The notes beneath the pieces were generated by a model that searched no databases, was not told the DNA's origin, and was given only the letters and a program-made list of their open reading frames with translations. From Gaetbulibacter_B jejuensis (GTDB lineage: Bacteria; Bacteroidota; Bacteroidia; Flavobacteriales; Flavobacteriaceae): 64,000 nt of DNA. Of the stretch, positions 17,344-24,889 are shown piece by piece (within the stretch, counting starts at the first letter, position 1; each line of letters opens with the position of its first letter). The stretch is from NCBI RefSeq assembly GCF_039524015.1, contig NZ_BAAAGF010000001.1, positions 992,001 to 1,056,000 of the forward strand, written 5' to 3'. The translations under genes were made by a program, and so were the position numbers.

Positions 17344-18924
17344 ATGAATAATATGAACAATTTATTTAAAACTAAACTCATTGTGATAATGGCAGTTGTG
17401 TTATGCATGCCATCTTGTAGTGACGACTTTTTAGACAGACCACCAGAAGATTCGTATAACGTTGCCGAGTTTTACGAAACTACTGAGCAGGTAAATGCTG
17501 CAACAAATGCACTTTATGTTAGACCTTGGTACAATTTTGTGACTAACGTGTCATGGTGTATTGGTGAATTAAGCTCAGGTAACGGAAGAACTTGGGATCC
17601 AAGAAATGCCGATTTTGTGAATTTTGCCATTACTGGTGAACATGGAACATTAACTCAAGCTTGGGAATCTCTGTACGCAGTTGTTGCGCAAGCCAATGCA
17701 GTTATTAATACGCTACCAGATGCAGCAGGACCAAGTGTGCCTCAAGATGTTGTTGATAATGCTGTTGGTGAAGCAAGGTTTATTAGAGCATCAGCGTACT
17801 TCTATTTAGTTAGAATTTTTGGACCAATTCCAATTATTGCTGATAATAACGAATACGTATTAGAACCTGTTGTACCTCGTAACCCAGAGTCTGATGTGTA
17901 TGAATTTATAAAAAGAGATTTACAATTTGCCGTAGATAATTGCTACGAAAAAATTAGAGGAGCTAATTATGATGCCAATGCTAAGGTATCTAGTGGTTCA
18001 GCTAAAGCGATGTTGGCAAAAGTATATTTATATGAGCAAAATTATCCTATGGCTTATCAGCTAGCTAGCGAAGTTATCAATTCTGGAGAGTTTAAGCTTT
18101 ATGGAGGTGATGCTGAAGATGGAGACCCATCAGGTAGTTATTACGATTTGTTTTTAACAGCAAACGATAACAACCCTGAATCTATTTTCGCTTTACAATG
18201 GACTAATACAGGTATTTATGCAGAAGGTAATGGAGTGCAGTCGCTTTTTGCTCCTGCAGGAGTTACAGGTTTTTCTGATGGTTGGTCAGCAATTGGGCCT
18301 TCAATAGATTTACAAGAAGCTTATGAAGATACTGAGCAAGATTTAAGATACTACGCAACAATTATGGCTCCTGGAGCTTTTTATCCAGACCTTAATGGAG
18401 GTTACACAGTATCTGAGACTATCGACCATCAAGGGTGTAATGTAGGTGTTAAAAAATATGTAATCGGTTCTGCAGCTAGTAATGGTGGTGGAGCTTCTCA
18501 AAGTTATCCAAATAACACTTATGTATTAAGATATGGAGAGTTGCTTTTAATTCATGCAGAAGCTGCGCTTAATGGAGGCGGTTCTACTACTGAAGGTATT
18601 AACTCTTTCAATAAAATTAGAAGAAGAGCAGGCTTAGATGAAATTGCTAACCCAACCCTTGAAGATGTATTTAAAGAAAGACGTATAGAATTGGCTTTTG
18701 AAATGGAGTTTTGGTATGATGTTGTAAGACAAGGACCAGACTTCGCATTAAATTTCTTAAGCAATACCGAAAGAGGAACTTTTAATGACGATACATCTCC
18801 TCCAACAATCAATTCTGAAACCTTTCCAGCATCAATGGACGATTTATTGTTCCCTTATCCTAGTAATGAGATTCAAAACAATCCAGCGCTATTGGAAGCA
18901 CCAGTTCCTTATGAATTTGAATAA
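17344..18924 (+). CDS. SusD-like surface glycan-binding lipoprotein (RagB/SusD)
   Basis: Surface lipoprotein that lids the SusC channel and binds the incoming glycan, 526 residues. The lipobox is MPSC (Cys25), followed by SDDF, a good match to the flavobacterial surface-export signal. The TPR-rich alpha-helical SusD fold is indicated by DRPPEDSYNVAEFYET, the helix pair AVGEARFIRASAYFYLVRIFGPIP, and the C-terminal YVLRYGELLLIHAEAAL, INSFNKIRRRAGL and ERRIELAFEMEFWYDVVR motifs, all canonical. It follows susC by 11 bp and precedes the IPT-domain protein by 8 bp. Two in-frame ATGs (17344, 17353) are possible starts; the difference does not affect the mature protein. Confidence 0.96.
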   Translation: MNNMNNLFKTKLIVIMAVVLCMPSCSDDFLDRPPEDSYNVAEFYETTEQVNAATNALYVRPWYNFVTNVSWCIGELSSGNGRTWDPRNADFVNFAITGEHGTLTQAWESLYAVVAQANAVINTLPDAAGPSVPQDVVDNAVGEARFIRASAYFYLVRIFGPIPIIADNNEYVLEPVVPRNPESDVYEFIKRDLQFAVDNCYEKIRGANYDANAKVSSGSAKAMLAKVYLYEQNYPMAYQLASEVINSGEFKLYGGDAEDGDPSGSYYDLFLTANDNNPESIFALQWTNTGIYAEGNGVQSLFAPAGVTGFSDGWSAIGPSIDLQEAYEDTEQDLRYYATIMAPGAFYPDLNGGYTVSETIDHQGCNVGVKKYVIGSAASNGGGASQSYPNNTYVLRYGELLLIHAEAALNGGGSTTEGINSFNKIRRRAGLDEIANPTLEDVFKERRIELAFEMEFWYDVVRQGPDFALNFLSNTERGTFNDDTSPPTINSETFPASMDDLLFPYPSNEIQNNPALLEAPVPYEFE

Positions 18925-18932
18925 AAAAGATT

Positions 18933-20018
18933 ATGAAAAAAATAAATTTTAAAATACAGCAAACAGGATGGTTCATTTTACTGATTTTCTCATTAGTTCA
19001 ATTGACATCTTGTGAAAACGATTTTAGAGATCCTTCTTCTCCAGATGCGTCGAAGCCTCCTGTAATACACAGTGTAAGCGAAGCTACTGAAGATGTTGCG
19101 GTTACTCAAGGTGTGCTTCAAGGCACTTATATTATAAGAGGAGAATATTTAGGAACACTTTCAAAAGTATATTTTAATGGGTACCAAGCAGGTTTTAATC
19201 CTGCATTCGTTACTGATAATATTGCTTTTGTGACGGTTCCAGTCAATGCACCTTATGTTGGTCAAGCAAATATTTTAAGACTAGAAACCTTGGGAGGAGC
19301 AGTAGAGTACGATTTCTCTCTTTTAACAATAGAAGAATTTACAGAAGAAACTGTTGATGGTGTAAAATTAGTACATCTTTTTGGTGGAGATTTTACTGAT
19401 ACGTCTACAGTAACTTTTGTAAGTGGATCAGAAGAAAACGGAAACTTAGTAGAGTTACCTGCTGAAATAGTTTTTGTTTCTGAAACTATGGTAACAGTTG
19501 AAGTTCCTGATGGTGTAGAGCAAGCCTTTATTTACTTAGCAACAAGTAGAGGAGCTATAGCGCAATCTGATTCTTATGGATTTTCGTATTCAATTTATAT
19601 AGATGAATTACATCCAGAATGGACAACAAGTGAATGGGGAGGAACACATGATTTAGCCTCTACCGAAGTTGCTCTTGGTCAATATTCAATTAAGAGTATT
19701 AGAGAAGGTTGGTCTGGTTTAACGTTTTTAGCACCTAATATTCCTTTTGATGAATATGATGCTATAACAGTTTCAGTTTATGGAACAGGAGCTGCTGGAG
19801 ATTCAGTAACCCTTGCAATTAATGATTTTGATGGAGCTGCGTCTCATCAACCAATAGAACTAATTCCAGGAGAGTGGAACAAAGTTGTAATTCCATTATC
19901 AGATTTTTATCCAAATGGAGGTGAGCCAAGTACAATTTTTAGATTGGATTTTCAAGAATCATCAAATACAGGATTGTCTCAATACATATTTTATGTAGAT
20001 GATTTTGGATTCCTATAA
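18933..20018 (+). CDS. IPT/TIG-domain surface glycan-binding lipoprotein
   Basis: Probable SusE/F-position surface glycan-binding protein, 361 residues. Lipobox LTSC (Cys27) with the acidic ENDF after it suggests surface display. Residues about 42-130 and 131-220 look like two Ig-like IPT/TIG domains (TYIIRGEYLGTLSKVYFNG; LVHLFGGDFTDTSTVTF). Residues about 222-361 form a beta-sandwich resembling carbohydrate-binding modules, with repeated Trp (HPEWTTSEWGG, EGWSGL, GEWNKVVIPLSDF) and a final strand YIFYVDDFGF. Trp and Tyr residues on such folds commonly bind glycans. It is the third gene of the susC operon. Binding of mannan is inferred from position and not shown by a recognised CBM family signature. 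Confidence 0.85.
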   Translation: MKKINFKIQQTGWFILLIFSLVQLTSCENDFRDPSSPDASKPPVIHSVSEATEDVAVTQGVLQGTYIIRGEYLGTLSKVYFNGYQAGFNPAFVTDNIAFVTVPVNAPYVGQANILRLETLGGAVEYDFSLLTIEEFTEETVDGVKLVHLFGGDFTDTSTVTFVSGSEENGNLVELPAEIVFVSETMVTVEVPDGVEQAFIYLATSRGAIAQSDSYGFSYSIYIDELHPEWTTSEWGGTHDLASTEVALGQYSIKSIREGWSGLTFLAPNIPFDEYDAITVSVYGTGAAGDSVTLAINDFDGAASHQPIELIPGEWNKVVIPLSDFYPNGGEPSTIFRLDFQESSNTGLSQYIFYVDDFGFL

Positions 20019-20046
20019 TAACTAAACAAAATTAAAATTTACCGTA

Positions 20047-22515
20047 ATGAGAGTTTTTAAAATATATTACTTGGTTATGATTGCTGTTTTGGCGAGTATA
20101 ACATCATGTAAAGAAGATGATGATTTATACCCACAATTAGGCAACGACCCTAGAAACCTTACCGAAATAATTTCCGAAACATCTGATCTTTCAACTTTAT
20201 CAGGTCTTTTAGTTCAAGCAGGATTAGATGAAACTTTAAGAACCACCACAACATATACAGTATTTGCGCCTAATAATGCAGCAATGTCTGATGCTGGAGC
20301 AGGTTCTTTAACTGATGAAGAATTGCAAAACGCATTGTTAAACCATGTTCTTAGTACTGTGACTGCCGATTTTGCATCGACTTTTACAACAGGATATTTA
20401 ACAACTTTAGCAACAGGTCCAGATGGTAATAACTTAAGCTTGTATGTAAATACAAATGCTGATTTAACACTTAATGGAGTTGCTTCTTTAGTAGATAACG
20501 CTTACGATTGGGGAGCAACAAATGGAGTATTGCATACTGTTGATAATGCTTTATTACCACCAACAGTTACGGATCATGCAATGGCAAACCCTGATTATTC
20601 AATGTTTGCTGCAGCTCTAGAAGCTTCTGGTTTAGATGCAACTTTAGCAGGAGCAGACGTTTATACAGTTTTTGCACCAAATAATAGTGCTTTTGAAATG
20701 TTTATGACAGAAGTAAATGGTGCTTTTGGTTGGGCTACTTTAGATGATATTCCTACTGATGTGCTTCAGCAAGTATTAACTTACCACGTAGTAGCTGGAG
20801 AAAATGTTGTTGCCGAAGAAGTAGATGGTACTGTTCAAACATCTGTTCAAGGAGAATCGTTTTCAATTACAGGTACTGTTATAGATGACGCTAGTTATAC
20901 CAATGCAAATATTGTACTTACTGATGTGCAAGCTGTAAATGGTATTATCCATGGTGTTGATAAAGTATTGTTGCCAGAAGGTGTTTTTCAAGATGTTTTA
21001 AGTGCAACACTTAACATAGTAGAAAGATGTAACGACAGAGGGTTTACTACGTTTTTACAAGCTGTTGATATGGTTGGTTTAACAAGTAGTTTATCTAGTG
21101 ATGAATTAACAGCGCTTGCACCAAACAACGATGCTTTTGTTGCGTTATTTGCTACTGTAAATAATTTTGAAAGTTTAGACGAGTTTGATACTCCAGAAGA
21201 ATTAGCTGTATTAACCGATTTGGTAAACTATCACCTTCATTCAGGAACATTACTATCTAGTAATTTAACTGATGGCGGAACAATCTCAACCTTATATGGT
21301 GACGATATTACCGTTGATTTAAGTGGTGATAACCCTAAGTTATTACCAACATTTTCTGAAGCAATCCCTTCTCAAATTATTACATCAAATATTGGAGCTA
21401 CAAATGGAGTCATCCACGAAATAAATAGAGTTTTAGTGCCAGATGCATTAGTAAGTGCACTTGGTATAGAAACAGGAGAAAGTGGATTGTGTCCTGTGAG
21501 TGACCCTTCATTGGTATTCTTTGATTGGGATGCAAATGGTCCTTGGTGGGGAAATGTAAATGCTGAAAATGATGCATCTTTGTCTATAGATGGTTCTAGT
21601 TATGGTAGAGCAAACTTCCAAACAGGTGGAACTGGATGGCAAGATTTATTCTGGAGGAATGATGCAAGCACGTTTAATGGAGCTGCTACAGTTGGTTCTA
21701 ACTTAAGCGAGTATTCTTTAAAATTCGATATTAATGTTATTGAACCACTTACTGCTGGTCAATTTAGAATAAGATTCCACAGTGATGCAGTTGACGCATT
21801 TTACGATTGGGCACCTTGGAACGATACAGGAGAACCTTTTACAACTGATGGATGGGAAACTGTTGAAATTCCACTATCTGTATTAGGAGTACCTGATTTC
21901 AGCTTAGTAAACCAAGAGTTTGGTATGGCATTCGAAGGCGCTGATGTATTGTTGAACTTTGCTATTGATAATGTTCGATTTGATTCTCCAGGATGTGGAG
22001 GTCCAGATCCTGTTGATGATCCATCTTTAGTATTCTTTGATTGGGACGCTAATGGTCCTTGGTGGGGAAATGTAAATGCTGAAAACGATGCAGCTATAAG
22101 CTTAGACGGAACTAATTATGGTAGAGCAAACTTTCAAACAGGAGGAACTGGATGGCAAGATTTATTCTGGAGAAATGATCCAAGTACCTTTAATGGAGCT
22201 AGTACTGTTGGTTCTAACCTTGGAGCTTATGTGCTTAAGTTTGACATTTATACAATTGAACCTTTATCTGCAGGTCAATTTAGAATTAGATTTAATGATT
22301 CTGATGGAGTAGATGCTTTTTACGATTGGGCACCTTGGAATGATACAGGTGAACCATTAGATACTGAAGGAGGCTGGACAACAATATCCATTCCTTGCTC
22401 TGTGCTTGGAGTTCCTGATTTTAGCTTAGTTGATGCTGAATTTGGAATGGCTTTCGAAGGCGCAGATGTGTTACTGAACTTTGCTATAGATAACGTACGA
22501 TTTGAAGAATTATAG
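20047..22515 (+). CDS. Three-fasciclin-domain lipoprotein with duplicated CBM-like C-terminal module
   Basis: 822-residue lipoprotein (ITSC, Cys21, followed by KEDDD, a strong surface-export signal). Three FAS1 domains are visible at about 37-172, 183-312 and 316-468, each with the VFAPNN/ALAPNN box and an NGVIH/NGVLH-type second box near its end. Two near-identical beta-sandwich modules follow: from Asp486 to about 645 and from Asp658 to the end. They share DPSLVFFDWDANGPWWG, GRANFQTGGTGWQDLFWRND, DWAPWNDTGEP and the final LNFAIDNVRF. Each module carries about eight Trp, consistent with glycan binding. It is the fourth gene of the susC operon, in the place of a second surface glycan-binding protein. 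I do not recognise the C-terminal module as a named CBM family. FAS1 domains elsewhere mediate adhesion; their use here is unexplained. Confidence 0.85.
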   Translation: MRVFKIYYLVMIAVLASITSCKEDDDLYPQLGNDPRNLTEIISETSDLSTLSGLLVQAGLDETLRTTTTYTVFAPNNAAMSDAGAGSLTDEELQNALLNHVLSTVTADFASTFTTGYLTTLATGPDGNNLSLYVNTNADLTLNGVASLVDNAYDWGATNGVLHTVDNALLPPTVTDHAMANPDYSMFAAALEASGLDATLAGADVYTVFAPNNSAFEMFMTEVNGAFGWATLDDIPTDVLQQVLTYHVVAGENVVAEEVDGTVQTSVQGESFSITGTVIDDASYTNANIVLTDVQAVNGIIHGVDKVLLPEGVFQDVLSATLNIVERCNDRGFTTFLQAVDMVGLTSSLSSDELTALAPNNDAFVALFATVNNFESLDEFDTPEELAVLTDLVNYHLHSGTLLSSNLTDGGTISTLYGDDITVDLSGDNPKLLPTFSEAIPSQIITSNIGATNGVIHEINRVLVPDALVSALGIETGESGLCPVSDPSLVFFDWDANGPWWGNVNAENDASLSIDGSSYGRANFQTGGTGWQDLFWRNDASTFNGAATVGSNLSEYSLKFDINVIEPLTAGQFRIRFHSDAVDAFYDWAPWNDTGEPFTTDGWETVEIPLSVLGVPDFSLVNQEFGMAFEGADVLLNFAIDNVRFDSPGCGGPDPVDDPSLVFFDWDANGPWWGNVNAENDAAISLDGTNYGRANFQTGGTGWQDLFWRNDPSTFNGASTVGSNLGAYVLKFDIYTIEPLSAGQFRIRFNDSDGVDAFYDWAPWNDTGEPLDTEGGWTTISIPCSVLGVPDFSLVDAEFGMAFEGADVLLNFAIDNVRFEEL
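21502..22512 (+). repeat. Tandem intragenic duplication (two ~0.5-kb copies)
   Basis: The coding sequence for the C-terminal module occurs twice in direct orientation, copy 1 from 21502 to about 21990 and copy 2 from 22018 to 22512, separated by a short linker encoding SPGCGGPDPVD. Protein identity is very high at both ends of the module and lower in the middle. Copy 2 has an extra residue in the NDSDGVDAF loop. Codon differences between the copies show that this is an old duplication and not an assembly artefact. Confidence 0.85.
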
Positions 22516-22565
22516 ATTTCATATTTGATTATTAGTAATAAACTTAATTATGCCAATTAGTCTAA

Positions 22566-22598
22566 ATTCCCTGTAAAGTTTTTACAGGGAATTTTTTA
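22566..22598 (+). terminator. Rho-independent terminator before GH27
   Basis: A 12-bp perfect stem ATTCCCTGTAAA / TTTACAGGGAAT (22566-22577, 22581-22592) with a 3-nt loop is followed by a T-run. It sits 50 bp after the fasciclin-protein stop and only about 14 bp before the GH27 start. It may therefore end or attenuate the susC operon, leaving GH27 expressed by partial read-through. Confidence 0.8.
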
Positions 22599-22611
22599 AA
22601 AAACAAAACCA

Positions 22612-23823
22612 ATGATAAAGAACACTTTACTTGCACTTTTATTTTTAATCTCAATAACAAGCAATGCGCAAAAATTTGAAGGATTAGCAGAAACACCTCC
22701 TCTAGGTTGGAATAGCTGGAATACTTTTGGGACAGATATCAATGAGAAACTGGTTATGGAAATTGCTGATAAGTTTGAAGAATTAGGTTTTAAAGATGCA
22801 GGATATGAATACATTGTTTTAGACGATGGTTGGATGGCTAAAGAGCGTGATGCTAATGGTAATCTTGTTGCTGACCCAGTAAAATTCCCAAGCGGAATGA
22901 AAGCCCTTGCAGATTATATACATTCAAAAGGATTAAAGTTTGGACTTTATAATTGTGCAGGTTATACTACATGTGCTGGTTATCCTGGGAGTAGAGGATA
23001 TGAATATCAAGATGCAAGGAGTTATGCGTCTTGGGATGTGGATTATCTAAAATATGATTGGTGTAACACACCTAAACTAAATGCTGAAGGTGCTTATATG
23101 ACAATGCGAGATGCACTTAAAACAGCTGGTAGACCAATTGTGTTTAGTATATGCGAATGGGGAGACAATAAGCCATGGGAATGGGCAGAAGATGTTGGGC
23201 ATTTATGGAGAGTAACAGGTGATATTATTAATTGTTGGGATTGCGAAGTTGGTCATGGTTCATGGTCGTCTTCTGGAGTTTGGAAAATTATCAATATGAG
23301 AAAGAATATTAGAAAAGCTGCAGGTCCTGGTCACTGGAATGATTTAGATATGATGGAAGTTGGTAATGGAATGACTGATGCAGAGGATAGAACCCATTTT
23401 GCAATGTGGAGCATGTTGGCTTCTCCACTTATTATGGGTAATGATTTAAGAACAGCTTCTAAAGAAACTATAAAAACACTAACGAATAAAGAAGTTATAG
23501 CTGTTAATCAAGATAAGTTGGGTATTCAAGGATTTAGGTTTTCAAACGAAAACAATATTGAAATTTGGATAAAACCACTAGATAACGATGCTTGGGCTTT
23601 AACCTTTGTAAATATGAGTGATAAACCAATTCAATTAGATTATGATTGGGAAAAACATAACATTGGTGACGATTTAAATGGTAAATACGTTGATATGAAA
23701 AAGACCAAGTTTACAATAAGAGACTTATTCAATCATAAAGATTTAGGAGATACTTCTAAGCATTTACAATCTGTTATAGAATCTCACGATGTGCTAATGG
23801 TTAAACTTGATAAAAAGAACTAA
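22612..23823 (+). CDS. GH27 alpha-galactosidase, periplasmic
   Basis: Predicted to remove alpha-1,6-galactosyl side groups from galacto(gluco)mannan oligosaccharides. The 403-residue protein has a signal peptide ending at SNAQ (about residue 20) with no lipobox and no T9SS domain, so it is probably periplasmic. The GH27 signature PPLGWNSWNTFG opens the barrel. The nucleophile is Asp149 in LKYDWCN and the probable acid/base is Asp204 in RVTGDI. A C-terminal beta-sandwich follows from about residue 310. It lies just downstream of a strong terminator, and its stop overlaps by 4 bp the end of the convergent GH5 gene. Alpha-N-acetylgalactosaminidase is the main alternative in the family; the mannan context favours galactose. 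Confidence 0.93.
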   Translation: MIKNTLLALLFLISITSNAQKFEGLAETPPLGWNSWNTFGTDINEKLVMEIADKFEELGFKDAGYEYIVLDDGWMAKERDANGNLVADPVKFPSGMKALADYIHSKGLKFGLYNCAGYTTCAGYPGSRGYEYQDARSYASWDVDYLKYDWCNTPKLNAEGAYMTMRDALKTAGRPIVFSICEWGDNKPWEWAEDVGHLWRVTGDIINCWDCEVGHGSWSSSGVWKIINMRKNIRKAAGPGHWNDLDMMEVGNGMTDAEDRTHFAMWSMLASPLIMGNDLRTASKETIKTLTNKEVIAVNQDKLGIQGFRFSNENNIEIWIKPLDNDAWALTFVNMSDKPIQLDYDWEKHNIGDDLNGKYVDMKKTKFTIRDLFNHKDLGDTSKHLQSVIESHDVLMVKLDKKN

Positions 23824-24815
23824 TATTTATAGCTTTTTAGTTTCTTTTTAAAGTATTTACCATGTCTAGATGGAGTGTAATCATCATCAATAAAAAGACG
23901 AGGAGCCCATTCTTTATCAAATACCCATATCATATAAGAAATACCTTTTTGGTCGCAATAATTTGTGATGGCATCTCCATAAGATTCATCGCTAATTACT
24001 GGAGAGTGTGCTCCTGGATCTTCAGGACCACAAAACCCTATTTCAGTTAAAATTAAAGGATGGGTTTCTTTAATAAAACCCCAATCATTGTCCCATTTGG
24101 CTTCCCAAGGTTTTTCTCTCTTTTGAGGATATGGATGACTCACAAAAGCAATACCTTCAATAGTAAGTGGGTTAGTTTTTAATGGTGTTAAATCATAAGC
24201 CCAATTAAATCCAGCTACCAACGGAACTCCTTTTCCGCCATTAGCTCTAATAATAGTGATTATTTCTTTATTGATATTAACCCATTGTTCCCAATTAATT
24301 GTCCCAAGTGTATGGTTATAAGTTGTAGGCTCATTAAAAATTTCATAAAAGGCAACAGTTGTGTTGTTACCATACCTAACAGCAATTTTTCTCCAGAAGT
24401 CAAAAGTTTCTTTCTGGGTAGTATCATAAATATCAGATTGATACATCTCTGTTCTTAAATTACCTATACTGTGCCAATCTATAATGACATGCATTCCTAG
24501 TTCTTCAGCCCATTTAATTCCTTTGTCTAAAAGCTCAAAATAAGCATCGTGTCCTCTTTCTCTCCAATTTGGAGGATGTATAGGAAACCTCACTAAGTTT
24601 GCTCCCCAATTTTTTATTTCTTTAAAATACTCTAAGGTCCAATAACCTTGGTTATCTAGTTTATGAGGGTCACTTGTGTTGAGTCCTCTAAAAACAACAG
24701 TATTTGCTTTGTCGTCCACAAAATTGTTGCCTTTAACGTTTATTCTACTTAAAGTGTTTTGAGCAAATAGAGTAGAAGTGATTAAAAATGCAATTATAAA
24801 GATGTTTCTAGTCAT
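23820..24815 (-). CDS. GH5 family glycoside hydrolase (cellulase-like), periplasmic
   Basis: 331-residue single-domain GH5 enzyme with a type I signal peptide (TLFAQ, about residue 19). The barrel shows RFPIHPPNW, DWHS, the acid/base motif YEIFNEPT (Glu162) and the nucleophile motif ILTEIGFCG (Glu258). It resembles cellulase/endoglucanase-like GH5 subfamilies more than the mannanase-type GH5 at 4580, so beta-1,4-glucan or glucomannan oligosaccharides are plausible substrates; the subfamily cannot be settled by eye. No lipobox or sorting domain is present, so periplasmic action on imported oligosaccharides is likely. It runs leftward into GH27, and only 74 bp separate it from the upstream GH2 gene, so the two may share a transcript. 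Confidence 0.87.
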   Translation of the reverse strand: MTRNIFIIAFLITSTLFAQNTLSRINVKGNNFVDDKANTVVFRGLNTSDPHKLDNQGYWTLEYFKEIKNWGANLVRFPIHPPNWRERGHDAYFELLDKGIKWAEELGMHVIIDWHSIGNLRTEMYQSDIYDTTQKETFDFWRKIAVRYGNNTTVAFYEIFNEPTTYNHTLGTINWEQWVNINKEIITIIRANGGKGVPLVAGFNWAYDLTPLKTNPLTIEGIAFVSHPYPQKREKPWEAKWDNDWGFIKETHPLILTEIGFCGPEDPGAHSPVISDESYGDAITNYCDQKGISYMIWVFDKEWAPRLFIDDDYTPSRHGKYFKKKLKSYKY

Positions 24816-24889
24816 TTTATTTTTTTGTTTAAAGTACTCAATTTACAAGGCTTTTAGTAGTATTATTTTGTCAAAAAAATGTACAACTT

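Noticed and set aside
21502..22512. Near-identical modules as an assembly duplication
   Set aside because: The copies differ at many codons and by an indel, and a distinct linker separates them.
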